From the NCBI RefSeq assembly GCF_000364605.1, contig NZ_KB822577.1, positions 248,001 to 312,000 on the forward strand: DNA of 64,000 nt, given 5' to 3'. A program made the position numbers and the translations under genes. The notes beneath the pieces were generated by a model. That model saw only the letters and a list, made by a program, of their open reading frames with translations. It was not told where the DNA came from and made no database searches. Shown piece after piece: positions 17,341 to 25,833 of this stretch. This DNA is from Nocardioides sp. Iso805N (lineage in GTDB: Bacteria; Actinomycetota; Actinomycetes; Propionibacteriales; Nocardioidaceae). The first letter of the stretch is position 1; every line of letters begins with the position of its first letter.

Positions 17341-18039
17341 TCAGTCCGTGGGGCCGGCGGCGATCGTCCAACCGGTCCAGTCGCCGATCGGGGCGACCGA
17401 GGCCCACTGCCCCTCGACCGGATGGGTGGCCAGGCGCTCGCCGGGCAGCCACCGCGACCCGGTGGCCGCGATCACGACCCGGTCGCGGGTGAGGATCAGC
17501 GCATCGCCGTGGAGGCCACGCAGCAGTCGGGACAGCTGCTCCTCGACGGTGTCGGCCAGCAGGTCGCCGCCGGCGACACCGATGAAGGTGTCGCCCCTGG
17601 TGATCGGCACCGCGGCGGTATGGATCAGCAGGCCCGCGCCGCTGTAGTCGAGATAGGGCCCGTAGATGGACGGCGTGCGCTGCGTCTGGGCGCCGGTGAA
17701 CCACTCTGACCCGTGGTAGTCGTAGAGGTCCGGGTCGCCCGGCTGCAGGTTGAGCGCGAGCCGCCGAATCCCTTGCGCGGTCTTCAGCAGCCAGAATAGG
17801 TAGTTGTCGCCGGCCGCCATCGTGCCGCGGCCGGCGGCGAAGCCCAGTCCGACCAGTGCCTCGGTAGTGGCGAGCTCCTCGCGCAGGACGCCGACCTTCT
17901 CCGCGATCTCGGCGTCCCCGAGGCGGCCGATCCGGGCGGGTTGGATCGCTTCCTCGTAGGCGCGGGCCAGGGTCATCACGGGGGCGAGCTCGTGCTCGAC
18001 CAGCGCGGCGACCTGACGGCGTACGTCCTCGAACGTCAT
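17341..18039 (-). CDS. Soluble Cache-domain sensor protein
   Basis: The 232-residue protein has two long helices (residues 1-75), then a PDC/Cache-like fold with SEWFTGA, PYLDYSG, IHTAAVPI and IGVAGGDLL. No transmembrane helix or output domain is present, so it is probably a cytosolic binding protein. Relative to the amino-acid-sensing Cache motif as I recall it, the aromatic residues and the Asp in GGDL are kept while the Arg before WF is absent. Its ATG overlaps the GntR stop (ATGA). I infer it senses an amine and modulates the GntR protein or the demethylase; this is unproven. Confidence 0.7.
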   Translation of the reverse strand: MTFEDVRRQVAALVEHELAPVMTLARAYEEAIQPARIGRLGDAEIAEKVGVLREELATTEALVGLGFAAGRGTMAAGDNYLFWLLKTAQGIRRLALNLQPGDPDLYDYHGSEWFTGAQTQRTPSIYGPYLDYSGAGLLIHTAAVPITRGDTFIGVAGGDLLADTVEEQLSRLLRGLHGDALILTRDRVVIAATGSRWLPGERLATHPVEGQWASVAPIGDWTGWTIAAGPTD

Positions 18040-18749
18040 GCCGGGCTCCCTTCTGCCTCGACCAGTTCCTGGCGGGTGGCGGCGAGGCGTCGTAGGTTCT
18101 CGCGGGCGTGGTGGATCGCGGCGGCATGGGCCGCCTCGCCCGACTCGGCGCGGATCGCCTCGGCGATCCGCAGGTGCTCCGCTGCCGCGGCGCCCACGGT
18201 CTCGGCACCTGGCCCCGGTAGCCACAGCATGCCGGCGGACTCGGCCTGCAGCGCCACCTCGCGGCGAAGCAGTCGCTCCGAGCGGGTCGCGATCGCGATC
18301 TCGACGTGGAAACGGCTGTCGGACTTGATCAGGGCGCCGCGGGTCGTCGCCACGGCGAGCTGCCCCGCAAGCATCTCGATCCGGCGTACGTCGTGGGCGG
18401 TGGCGCGCTCGGCCGCGAGCCGGGCCGTGGTCGCCGAGATGGCGATCTGCTCGTCGGCGAGGTCGCGCAGCGCGCCGACCGACATCGACCGGAGGCGGGC
18501 GGCATCCGGCTCGGCCGGGGGCTCGAGGTTGCGGCGTACGAACGTGCCGCCGTTGCGTCCGCGCCGGGTCTCGACGAGGCCACGCTCGCGTAGGAAGGCG
18601 AATGACTCGCGCAACGTCATCGGCGCGACGCCGAGGCTGTGGGCGAACTCGGCCTCGGGCGGGAGCCGCTCGCCGTCCGCCAGCAGGCCGAGGTGGATCG
18701 CCTCGGTGACCCGGTCGGCGATCTCCGCCGCGCGACTGGCGCCACGCAA
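18036..18749 (-). CDS. GntR family transcriptional regulator (FCD/FadR-type)
   Basis: About 237 residues. An N-terminal winged helix (LPPEAEFAHSLGVAPMTLRESFAFLRERGLVE, followed by a GRNGGTFVRR wing) precedes an all-helical C-terminal ligand domain (residues about 75-230) of FCD type, including SDSRFHVEIA and the HLRIAEAIRAE segment. No ATG or GTG exists in frame upstream; TTG 18749 is the likely start, with CTG 18761 an alternative. It is divergent from an APC permease and coupled to the Cache protein. The CTCTAGTTCT motif shared by two nearby promoters is its probable operator. Confidence 0.85.
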   Translation of the reverse strand: MRGASRAAEIADRVTEAIHLGLLADGERLPPEAEFAHSLGVAPMTLRESFAFLRERGLVETRRGRNGGTFVRRNLEPPAEPDAARLRSMSVGALRDLADEQIAISATTARLAAERATAHDVRRIEMLAGQLAVATTRGALIKSDSRFHVEIAIATRSERLLRREVALQAESAGMLWLPGPGAETVGAAAAEHLRIAEAIRAESGEAAHAAAIHHARENLRRLAATRQELVEAEGSPA

Positions 18750-18855
18750 CGGCGCGATCAGGATGGACGTGTCGATGGTCGCTCCCTGGGTCGATGCTTC
18801 GCCGGTGGTGCGGAATTTACGCGAGGTATGTCGGATGTGACCCTAGCCACGAAAC

Positions 18856-18872
18856 CTCTAGTTCTGTATGTT
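18856..18872 (+). promoter_or_regulatory. Operator half-palindrome and -10 box of the permease gene
   Basis: CTCTAGTTCT (18856-18865) repeats the core of the dmm operator, directly followed by a possible -10 TATGTT (18867-18872). The operator would sit in the spacer between -35 and -10, a repressor position. The mRNA would have a leader of about 30 nt. Confidence 0.5.
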
Positions 18873-18910
18873 TCCGCTCGTTGCCCATCTTCCGACCCCG
18901 AAGGCCCACC

Positions 18911-20389
18911 ATGCATCACTCTGACGACGCGCACCTCGCGGCCCTCGGCTACGAGTCCGAGTTCCGTCGCGACATGAGCCCCTGGGCGAACTTCTCGCTC
19001 GGCTTCACCTACCTCTCCCCGGTCGTCGGCATCTACACCGTCTTCGCGCTCTCCCTGGCGCTGGCGGGCCCGCCGATGATCTGGTCGCTGGTCATCGTGG
19101 GCATCGGCCAGTTCCTGGTCGCCCTCGTCTTCAGCGAGATCGTCGCGCAGTTCCCGGTGGCCGGAGGCGTCTACCCGTGGGCCCGCCGCCTGTGGGGCAA
19201 GAAGTACGCCTGGATGACCGGGTGGGTCTACATGATCGCCCTGTTCACCACGATCGCCTCCGTGACCTACACCGCCGGCTTCTACGTCGCGCCGGTCCTC
19301 GGCATCGAGGCGAGCACCAACACCGTCGTGCTGTGCGGCATCGCGACCATCGTGCTGGCCACGATCATCAACTTCCTCGGCACCAGGGTGCTGGCGATCT
19401 GCGCGATCATCGGCTTCAGCGCCGAGCTCCTCGGCGCGCTCGCGGTCGGCTTCTGGTTGATCTTCACGCACCGCTACCACGGCATCGGGGTCATCTTCCA
19501 CAGCTACGGCGCCGGCCACGGCCACTACGTCTCGGCGTTCCTCGCGGCCAGCCTGATCGGCATCTTCCAGTACTACGGCTTCGAGGCCTGCGGCGATGTC
19601 GCCGAGGAGGTGCCGAACCCGGGCAAGCTCATCCCCAAGGCGATGCGTCGCACCATCTACATCGGCGGCGCCGCCGCCATCTTCGTCTGCCTCGCGCTGA
19701 CCATGTCGGTCGCCGACATCCCGGCGGTCATCGGCGGCAAGGACGCCGACCCGATCAACACCGTGCTCACCGACGCCTTCGGATCCGTCGGCGCCCGGAT
19801 CGTCCTGTGCGTCGTGCTGATCTCGTTCCTCTCCTGCGCGATGTCGCTGCAGGCGGCCGCCAGTCGACTGACCTACGCCTACGGCCGCGACGAGATGATC
19901 GTGGGGTCCCAGCTGTTCCGTAAGTTCGACGCCAAGCGCGGGGTGCCGCCGTACTCGCTGGTCCTCGCCGCGGTCGTGCCGGCCCTCATCATCCTGCTCT
20001 CCGAGGTGAGCGCGGACGCTGTCACCAAGATCGTCAGCTTCGCCGGCTTCGGCATCTACCTCGGCTTCCAGATGGTCGTCTTCGCGGCGCTCCGTGCACG
20101 CATCAAGGGCTGGAAGCCGTCGGGCGTCTACCAGCTGGGGAAGTGGGGCCTGCCGGTCAACATCCTGGCTCTGGCCTACGGCGTCGGCGCGATGGTCAAC
20201 ATGGCCTGGCCGCGCACGCCCGACGCCGCTTGGTACGACAACTACCTGGTGCTGCTGAGCGCGGCCGTGGTGGTCGTGCTCGGGCTGGTCTACATGGCGC
20301 TGCACCGCAGCTACGGTCGCAGCGACGCGCCGTACGACGACGCCATCCCGAAGACGGTCGACGTCGAGCTGGTGGGCGACCCGGTCTGA
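18911..20389 (+). CDS. APC family amino-acid/amine permease
   Basis: The 492-residue integral membrane protein has about 12 hydrophobic helices. The first APC segment is FSLGFTYLSPVVGIYTVFALSL, and the FPVAGGVYPWARRLWG loop after helix 2 is typical of the family. The YGFEACGDVAEEVPNP motif and RLTYAYGRDEM loop are also family features. Its divergent position next to the GntR gene and the shared operator suggest it imports the substrate of the N-demethylase or a related amine (inference). ATG 18911 gives the expected short cytoplasmic N-terminus. Confidence 0.9.
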   Translation: MHHSDDAHLAALGYESEFRRDMSPWANFSLGFTYLSPVVGIYTVFALSLALAGPPMIWSLVIVGIGQFLVALVFSEIVAQFPVAGGVYPWARRLWGKKYAWMTGWVYMIALFTTIASVTYTAGFYVAPVLGIEASTNTVVLCGIATIVLATIINFLGTRVLAICAIIGFSAELLGALAVGFWLIFTHRYHGIGVIFHSYGAGHGHYVSAFLAASLIGIFQYYGFEACGDVAEEVPNPGKLIPKAMRRTIYIGGAAAIFVCLALTMSVADIPAVIGGKDADPINTVLTDAFGSVGARIVLCVVLISFLSCAMSLQAAASRLTYAYGRDEMIVGSQLFRKFDAKRGVPPYSLVLAAVVPALIILLSEVSADAVTKIVSFAGFGIYLGFQMVVFAALRARIKGWKPSGVYQLGKWGLPVNILALAYGVGAMVNMAWPRTPDAAWYDNYLVLLSAAVVVVLGLVYMALHRSYGRSDAPYDDAIPKTVDVELVGDPV

Positions 20390-20449
20390 TCGGCCCGGTC
20401 GTGGCAAGGAATTCCGGCTCGGGCCGGACCTGCGGGAAGATCGGTGCTC

Positions 20450-21211
20450 GTGGCTGAACGCGTGCACTTCCGCAGCTCGACCGGTCCGATGCTGGCCGGC
20501 CTGATCGATCTCCCTCAGGGCGAGGTCCGAGGGTGGGGCGTCTTCGCCCACGGCTTCACCCTGGGCAAGGACTCACCCGCTGCGGCCCGGATCTGCCGGC
20601 AGCTCGCCAGCGAGGGCATCGGCATGCTCAGGTTCGACAACCTCGGCCTGGGGGACTCTGAGGGCGACTGGGGCGACGGTTCGTTCACCGTGAAGGTGGC
20701 CGACACGATCGAGGCCGTCGGGTTCATGGCCGAGCGCGGCACCCCGGCCCGGCTGCTGGTGGGGCACTCGTGGGGCGGCTGCGCCGTCCTGGCCGCGGCC
20801 GGGCGGGTGGAGGGCGTCCGTGCCGTCGCGACGGTCGGTGCGCCCTCCGACCCGAGCCATGCCGAGCACCAGTACGACGCGGTGGTCGACCGCGTGCTCG
20901 ACGACGGCTCGGCGCAGTGGCTGGTGGGTGGTTCCAAGGCGTTGACCCTCAAGCGCGCCTTCGTCGAGGACGTACGCCACGCGCAGCTCCTCGACGTCAT
21001 CCCGAAGCTGCACCGCCCGCTGCTCGTGATGCACTCGCCGACCGACGTCACCGTCGGCATCGAGAACGCCAGCGAGATCTTCAACCTCGCGCGTCACCCG
21101 CGCAGCTTCGTGTCGCTGGAGGGCTCCGACCACCTCCTCACCGCGCCCGGCCAGGCGAAGCGGGCGGCGCGCATCGTCAGCGCCTGGGCCGATCCGTACT
21201 TGGGGGAGTGA
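20450..21211 (+). CDS. Alpha/beta hydrolase
   Basis: The 253-residue serine hydrolase has an oxyanion-region HGFTLGKDS, nucleophile elbow GHSWGG, acid residue in MHSPTDVTVG and the final His in GSDHLL. It resembles the hydrolase half of hydrolase-OsmC proteins, without the OsmC part. GTG 20450 is preferred because GGGAAGA lies 9 nt upstream; GTG 20444 would add two residues. It follows the permease by 60 bp. The substrate cannot be predicted. Confidence 0.85.
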   Translation: MAERVHFRSSTGPMLAGLIDLPQGEVRGWGVFAHGFTLGKDSPAAARICRQLASEGIGMLRFDNLGLGDSEGDWGDGSFTVKVADTIEAVGFMAERGTPARLLVGHSWGGCAVLAAAGRVEGVRAVATVGAPSDPSHAEHQYDAVVDRVLDDGSAQWLVGGSKALTLKRAFVEDVRHAQLLDVIPKLHRPLLVMHSPTDVTVGIENASEIFNLARHPRSFVSLEGSDHLLTAPGQAKRAARIVSAWADPYLGE

Positions 21212-21266
21212 GTCCAGGACGGGTTGACCGGGTGCCGCGGCCGGCGGAGGCGTCTGACAGGTCAGA

Positions 21267-22013
21267 TCAGAGCGAGCGGGCGATGCCCTGAGCGGCGACC
21301 TGCAGGGCGGCGACCAGTCGAGGACGCGTACGCCGCAGGTCCGGCACCACGAAGCCGATCGCGGCCACGGCGGTGTTCTCCACCAGGACCGGGACGGCCA
21401 CCGAGCAGGCCCCTGCGCTCATCTCCTCGACCGTCGTCGCATACCCCTCGCTGCGCGCCCGCTCGAGCTGGTCGGCGAGGCGCGGGGCAGTGGTCACGGT
21501 GTAGCGGGTGAAGCGCCGTAGCGGTGCTCCCAGCACGGCCTGCTGCACCTCTGGCGGAGCGAATGCGAGCAGCACCTTGCCCACGCCGGTCGCGTGCATC
21601 GGCAGCCGCGAGCCGATGGTGCTCACGATCGGGACGGAGCGGTGGCCGGCGAGCCGGTCGACGTACAGCGTCTCGAGGCCGTCCCGGACGGCGAGGTGCA
21701 CGGTCTCCAAGGTGGCGCCGTAGAGGTCGTGCAGGAAGGGCGAGGCCGTCTCGCGCAGGTCGGTCTGGACAGGCGCGAGCATGCCGAGGTTCCACAGTCG
21801 CCGGCCGATGACGTAGCGGCCGTGGCTGTCGCGGCGCAGGGCGCCCCAGCCGGTGAGCTCGGCGATGAGCCGGTGGGCGGTCGGTCGGCTGATCCCGGAG
21901 CGCGTGGCGATCTCGGTGAGCGTCAGGGACCGGTGCTGCTCGTTGAAGGCCGCCAGGATCGCCAAGGTGCGCGACGTGACGGTCGTTCCTGGTGTGCCGG
22001 CACGGCCAGCCAT
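21267..22013 (-). CDS. IclR family transcriptional regulator of the pca genes
   Basis: The 248-residue protein has an N-terminal helix-turn-helix (SLTLTEIATRSGISRPTAHRL) and the IclR effector domain (residues about 75-245). The latter includes HLAVRDGLETLYVDRL, LPMHATGVGKVLLA and a Cys-containing ligand-pocket segment. It is divergent from pcaH with 67 bp between starts, so it probably controls pcaHGBL and itself in response to protocatechuate or 3-oxoadipate. ATG 22013 has GGAAGGAA as ribosome binding site. Confidence 0.9.
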   Translation of the reverse strand: MAGRAGTPGTTVTSRTLAILAAFNEQHRSLTLTEIATRSGISRPTAHRLIAELTGWGALRRDSHGRYVIGRRLWNLGMLAPVQTDLRETASPFLHDLYGATLETVHLAVRDGLETLYVDRLAGHRSVPIVSTIGSRLPMHATGVGKVLLAFAPPEVQQAVLGAPLRRFTRYTVTTAPRLADQLERARSEGYATTVEEMSAGACSVAVPVLVENTAVAAIGFVVPDLRRTRPRLVAALQVAAQGIARSL

Positions 22014-22020
22014 GACATTC

Positions 22021-22037
22021 CTTCCGCTCAGTGGAAG
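22021..22037. promoter_or_regulatory. Candidate IclR operator between iclR and pcaH
   Basis: CTTCC-N7-GGAAG is the only clear dyad in the gap. For the IclR gene (possible -10 TATCCT, 22055-22050 on the minus strand) it lies just downstream of the start point, a repressing position. For pcaH (start point about 22081) it lies near -52, an activating position. Confidence 0.5.
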
Positions 22038-22068
22038 CGTCCCCTCGGCAGGATAGCCCGCAGGTCCG

Positions 22069-22083
22069 TAGGTTGTGACGGTG
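22069..22083 (+). promoter_or_regulatory. Predicted leaderless promoter of pcaH
   Basis: TAGGTT (22069-22074) is six nucleotides before GTG 22081. This favours GTG 22081 over GTG 22075 as the translation start. Confidence 0.5.
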
Positions 22084-22914
22084 AGCACGACACCGAGGAC
22101 CGATGCGGCGGAGGAGACGGCTGTGCCGTCGTCCGACGCCGCCGCCACCACGCAGGCGGAGATCTCCGCCGAGATCGCCGAGATCGGCGCCCGCAAGCAG
22201 ACGGCGGGGCAGCAGCCGCGGATCGACTACCCGCCCTACCGCTCCAGCATCCTGCGCCACCCCACCAAGGACCCGCGGCACGCGGACCCCGAGACGATCG
22301 AGCGCTGGGCGCCCGTCTTCGGGCAGCGCGACGTCCACAAGCTCGAGTCCGACCTGACGCTCGGTGCCCACGCCGGCACCAACTCGCAGGTCTGGGGCGA
22401 GCCGATCGGCGAGCGGATCACCGTCAGCGGCCGCATCGTCGACGGCGAGGGCCGTCCGGTCGCCGGCCAGCTGGTGGAGATCTGGCAGGCCAACGCCGCC
22501 GGCCGCTACATCCACAAGAACGAGCAGCACCCGGCTCCGCTCGACCCCAACTTCACCGGCGTGGGCCGCTGCCTGACCAACGAGCGGGGGGAGTACTGGT
22601 TCAAGACCATCAAGCCGGGCCCCTACCCGTGGGGCAACCACCGCAACGCCTGGCGGCCGGCGCACATCCACTTCTCGCTGTTCGGCAACCAGTTCACCGA
22701 GCGCCTGGTCACCCAGATGTACTTCCCGGGAGACCCGCTCTTCGCGCTCGACCCGATCTACCAGGCGATCACCGACCGGAGGGCCCGGGATGCGCTGCTG
22801 GCGACGTACGACCATGATCTGACCGTGCCGGAGTACAGCATGGGCTATCGATGGGACATCGTCCTGTCCGGTGGCGACCGCACCTGGATGGAGCCTGAGG
22901 AGGCAGACCAGTGA
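22081..22914 (+). CDS. pcaH: Protocatechuate 3,4-dioxygenase beta subunit
   Basis: This is the iron-bearing subunit of the intradiol dioxygenase that cleaves protocatechuate to 3-carboxy-cis,cis-muconate. The 277-residue protein has the intradiol dioxygenase fold. VEIWQANAAGRY supplies the first Tyr ligand, KPGPYPWG the second, and PAHIHFS the two His ligands of Fe(III). The roughly 40 N-terminal residues are Ala/Thr-rich and not conserved. Its stop overlaps the pcaG start (GTGA). It is the first gene of pcaHGBL. Confidence 0.96.
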   Translation: MSTTPRTDAAEETAVPSSDAAATTQAEISAEIAEIGARKQTAGQQPRIDYPPYRSSILRHPTKDPRHADPETIERWAPVFGQRDVHKLESDLTLGAHAGTNSQVWGEPIGERITVSGRIVDGEGRPVAGQLVEIWQANAAGRYIHKNEQHPAPLDPNFTGVGRCLTNERGEYWFKTIKPGPYPWGNHRNAWRPAHIHFSLFGNQFTERLVTQMYFPGDPLFALDPIYQAITDRRARDALLATYDHDLTVPEYSMGYRWDIVLSGGDRTWMEPEEADQ

Positions 22915-23474
22915 GCACTGATTTCTCCCACCCGGGCCTGCTGACGCCCGGACAGACCGTCGGCCCCTTCTACGGCCAGGCGCTGCCCTACGAGGGCGAC
23001 AACGAGCTGGTCCCGCCGGGCCGGGCCGACGCGATCCGGCTGCACGGCGACGTCCTGGACGGCGCCGGTACGCCGATCCCCGACGCCCTGATCGAGATCT
23101 GGCAGGCCGATGCGGCCGGTGAGGTGCCGCAGGTCGAGGGTTCGCTGCACCGCGACGGCTGGACGTTCACCGGCTGGGGTCGCTGCTCGACCGATGCCAC
23201 CGGGCACTACTCCTTCAGCACGGTGCTCCCGGGCGCGACGGAGGACGGCAAGGCGCCGTTCTTCGCGGTCACCGTCTTCGCCCGCGGGCTGCTCGACCGG
23301 CTGCTCACCCGGATCTACCTGCCGGGCCACGCAGCCAACGACAGCGACGCTCTGCTCGCCTCGCTGCCCGACGACGAGCGCGCCACCCTGGTCGCGGCGT
23401 CCGATGCACAGGGGCTGCGATTCGACATCCACCTGCAGGGCGAGCGCGAGACCGTCTTCCTCACCCATGGGTGA
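22911..23474 (+). CDS. pcaG: Protocatechuate 3,4-dioxygenase alpha subunit
   Basis: The 187-residue subunit shares the intradiol fold (TPGQTVGPFYG, ALIEIWQADAAGE, FTGWGRCSTDATGHYSF) but lacks the full Tyr/His iron-ligand set of PcaH, as usual for PcaG. It helps form the active-site pocket. It overlaps pcaH by 4 nt and pcaB by 8 nt. Confidence 0.95.
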   Translation: MSTDFSHPGLLTPGQTVGPFYGQALPYEGDNELVPPGRADAIRLHGDVLDGAGTPIPDALIEIWQADAAGEVPQVEGSLHRDGWTFTGWGRCSTDATGHYSFSTVLPGATEDGKAPFFAVTVFARGLLDRLLTRIYLPGHAANDSDALLASLPDDERATLVAASDAQGLRFDIHLQGERETVFLTHG

Positions 23475-24669
23475 TCTTCTCTGGCCGGGCGACGCCCGCG
23501 CGGGGGACGTCTTCACCGATGAGGCGTTCCTGGCCGCGATGGTCCGGGTCGAGCAGGCGTGGCTGGACGCCCTGGTGGGCGCGGGCCTGGCCTCGCCGGC
23601 GTCCCTGAGCGTGCCACCGCTGGAGGTGGTCGCTGCCGGCGCCGAGTCCGGGGGCAACCCGGTCATTCCGCTGGTCAAGGCGCTGCGCGCGCAGTCGCCC
23701 GACGTGCATCGCGGGCTGACCTCGCAGGACGTCCTCGACACCGCGCTGGTGCTGTGCCTGGGCGCCGCGGTCGATGCGACGCTCGCCGACGTCGAGCGCT
23801 CCGCGCGCGCGCTTGCGCGGCTGGCGCGCGAGCACCGCGGCTCGGCGATGGTCGGCCGCACGCTGACCCAGTACGCCGTCCCGATCACCTTCGGGCTCAA
23901 GGCCGCCACCTGGCTCTCCGGACTCGACGAGGCCGTGCGAGAGCTGCGCCGCGTCCGCGAGGAGCTGCCGGTGCAGATCGGGGGAGCCGCGGGCACGCTC
24001 GCCGCCGTGGTCGAGCTGGCCAGGGACCACGAGGACCCGGTGGCCACGGCGCTCTCGCTGGTGCGCCGCGTCAAGGACGACCTGGACCTGCAAGGTGGTG
24101 CGCGCTGGCACACTCGCCGGACGCCGCTGACCGCGACCGCCGACGCCCTCGTCACTCTCGCGGACGCGCTCGGCCACCTCGCTGGTGACGTGGCGCTGCT
24201 CTCCCGCCCTGAGATCGGCGAGCTGCGCGAGGGCGCCGGTGGCGGCTCCTCGACGATGCCTGGCAAGGCCAACCCGGTGCTCTCGATCCTGCTGCGCCGC
24301 CACGCGCTGGCTGCTCCGCAGCTGGCCGCGACGTTGCATGTCGCCGCTGCGACCTACGTCGACGAGCGTCCCGACGGCGGCTGGCACGTGGAGTGGGAGA
24401 CCCTCGCCACGCTCGGCCGCCGCAGCGTCGTCGCGGCCTCTCAGGCCGCCGACCTGCTGGAGGGTCTGGTCGTCGACGCCGACCGGATGGCCGCCCGAGT
24501 CAGCGAGGTCGAGGAGACCCTGCACGCCGAGCAGCGCAGCATGCGCGCCTCGACGGGCTCGGCGACCGGTGCCTCGACAGGCTCGGCGACCGGTGCCTAC
24601 CTGGGTGCCAACGACCTGTTCATCGACAACATCCTCGAGCGCGCTGCTCGAGTCTGGAGTGACCTCTGA
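23467..24669 (+). CDS. pcaB: 3-carboxy-cis,cis-muconate cycloisomerase
   Basis: The enzyme converts 3-carboxymuconate to 4-carboxymuconolactone. The 400-residue protein belongs to the fumarase/aspartase superfamily: SQDVLDTALVL region 2 and the signature loop GSSTMPGKANPV are present. The N-terminal part (WPGDARAGDVFTDEAFLAAMVRVEQAWL) is typical of PcaB. An unusual linker ASTGSATG, repeated twice, lies near residues 361-376 and comes from a 24-bp tandem duplication. ATG 23467 overlaps pcaG. Confidence 0.94.
   Translation: MGDLLWPGDARAGDVFTDEAFLAAMVRVEQAWLDALVGAGLASPASLSVPPLEVVAAGAESGGNPVIPLVKALRAQSPDVHRGLTSQDVLDTALVLCLGAAVDATLADVERSARALARLAREHRGSAMVGRTLTQYAVPITFGLKAATWLSGLDEAVRELRRVREELPVQIGGAAGTLAAVVELARDHEDPVATALSLVRRVKDDLDLQGGARWHTRRTPLTATADALVTLADALGHLAGDVALLSRPEIGELREGAGGGSSTMPGKANPVLSILLRRHALAAPQLAATLHVAAATYVDERPDGGWHVEWETLATLGRRSVVAASQAADLLEGLVVDADRMAARVSEVEETLHAEQRSMRASTGSATGASTGSATGAYLGANDLFIDNILERAARVWSDL
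24547..24594 (+). repeat. Two 24-bp tandem repeats in pcaB
   Basis: Units 24547-24570 and 24571-24594 differ at one base (GCCTCGACGGGCTCGG start). They encode ASTGSATG twice in frame. Confidence 0.9.
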
Positions 24670-25796
24670 TGCAGCTCTCGCTCGTCCACCTTGCCGGCGC
24701 GGAGGGACAGCCCGTCCTGGTCGTCGGCCCCTCGCTCGGCACGTCGGTGACGGCGCTGTGGGACAGGGCCGCGCAGCTTCTCGGCGAGCGTTTCCACGTC
24801 GTCGGTTGGGAGCTCCCCGGCCACGGCCACGGCGCTCCCACCACCGAGCCGTTCACCCTCGCGGACGTCGCGGCCGGCGTGGTCGCGACCATCGACAGCA
24901 CGCTCGGCCAGGTCACCTTCGCGTACGCCGGGGACTCCGTCGCCGGTGCGGTGGGGCTGCAGCTCGCCCTCGACGTACCGGAGCGGCTGACGGGGGTCGC
25001 CGTGCTCTGCACCGGCGCCAAGATCGGCACCACCGAGTCGTGGGCGGAGCGGGCGGCGGTGGTGCGTGCCTCCGGCACCCCGGCCGTGGTCGAGGCCTCG
25101 GCCAAGCGCTGGTTCGGCAGCGGCTTCCTCGAGCGCGAGCCCGAGGTCGGCACCGAGCTGCTGCGGTCGCTGCAGCATGCCGATGCCGAGAGCTATGCGC
25201 TGGTCACCGAGGCGCTCGGCGCCTTCGACGTGCGCGAGCGGCTCGGCGAGATCAGCGTCCCGGTACTGGCCGTCGGCGGTGCGGAGGACGTGCCGACACC
25301 GGCCGCCACCCTGCGCGAGCACGCCGCGCGGATCCCTGGCGCGAGGTTCGTCGAGCTCGACGGCGTCGCCCACCTCGCACCTGCCGAGGCCCCCCGCACG
25401 GTGGCCAGCCTGGTCGAGGCGCTGGTCGGTCACGACCCCGCGCCGGCCGGCATGCAGGTCCGGCGCCAGGTACTCGGGGACGAGCACGTCGACCGCGCGA
25501 TCGCCGGCACCACCGAGGTGACGGCCGACTTCCAGGACTTCATCACCCGCTACGCCTGGGGCGAGATCTGGACCCGCCCCGGCCTGGCCCGGCGGGACCG
25601 CTCGATCGCGGTGCTGACCGCGCTGGTCGCCGGCCGGCACTTCGAGGAGCTGGAGTTCCACCTGCGCGCGGCGCTGCGCAACGGGCTGAGCCGCGAGGAG
25701 ATCATCGAGGTGCTGCTGCAGTCGGCCGTCTACATCGGCGTACCGGCGGCGAACACCGCCTTCGGTGTCGCTCGCCGGGTGCTGGCCGAGGAGTAG
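24669..25796 (+). CDS. pcaL: 3-oxoadipate enol-lactonase / 4-carboxymuconolactone decarboxylase fusion
   Basis: The 375-residue protein fuses PcaD and PcaC, as known in actinobacteria. Residues 1-255 are an alpha/beta hydrolase (GWELPGHGHG; nucleophile elbow GDSVAG; acid near GGAEDVPTP; His in GVAHLAP). Residues about 260-375 are the carboxymuconolactone decarboxylase fold (MQVRRQVLGDEHVDRA, RDRSIAVLTALVAGRHFEEL, EIIEVLLQSAVYIGVPAAN). It performs two consecutive steps giving 3-oxoadipate. The ATG shares one base with the pcaB stop. Confidence 0.95.
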   Translation: MQLSLVHLAGAEGQPVLVVGPSLGTSVTALWDRAAQLLGERFHVVGWELPGHGHGAPTTEPFTLADVAAGVVATIDSTLGQVTFAYAGDSVAGAVGLQLALDVPERLTGVAVLCTGAKIGTTESWAERAAVVRASGTPAVVEASAKRWFGSGFLEREPEVGTELLRSLQHADAESYALVTEALGAFDVRERLGEISVPVLAVGGAEDVPTPAATLREHAARIPGARFVELDGVAHLAPAEAPRTVASLVEALVGHDPAPAGMQVRRQVLGDEHVDRAIAGTTEVTADFQDFITRYAWGEIWTRPGLARRDRSIAVLTALVAGRHFEELEFHLRAALRNGLSREEIIEVLLQSAVYIGVPAANTAFGVARRVLAEE

Positions 25797-25833
25797 CGGC
25801 TCGCCCGGACCGCCCAGTGCCCGGATGACCCGC

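Noticed and set aside
22075..22080. GTG 22075 as pcaH start
   Set aside because: It abuts the TAGGTT box directly; GTG 22081 has the spacing seen at other leaderless genes. Two residues are at stake.
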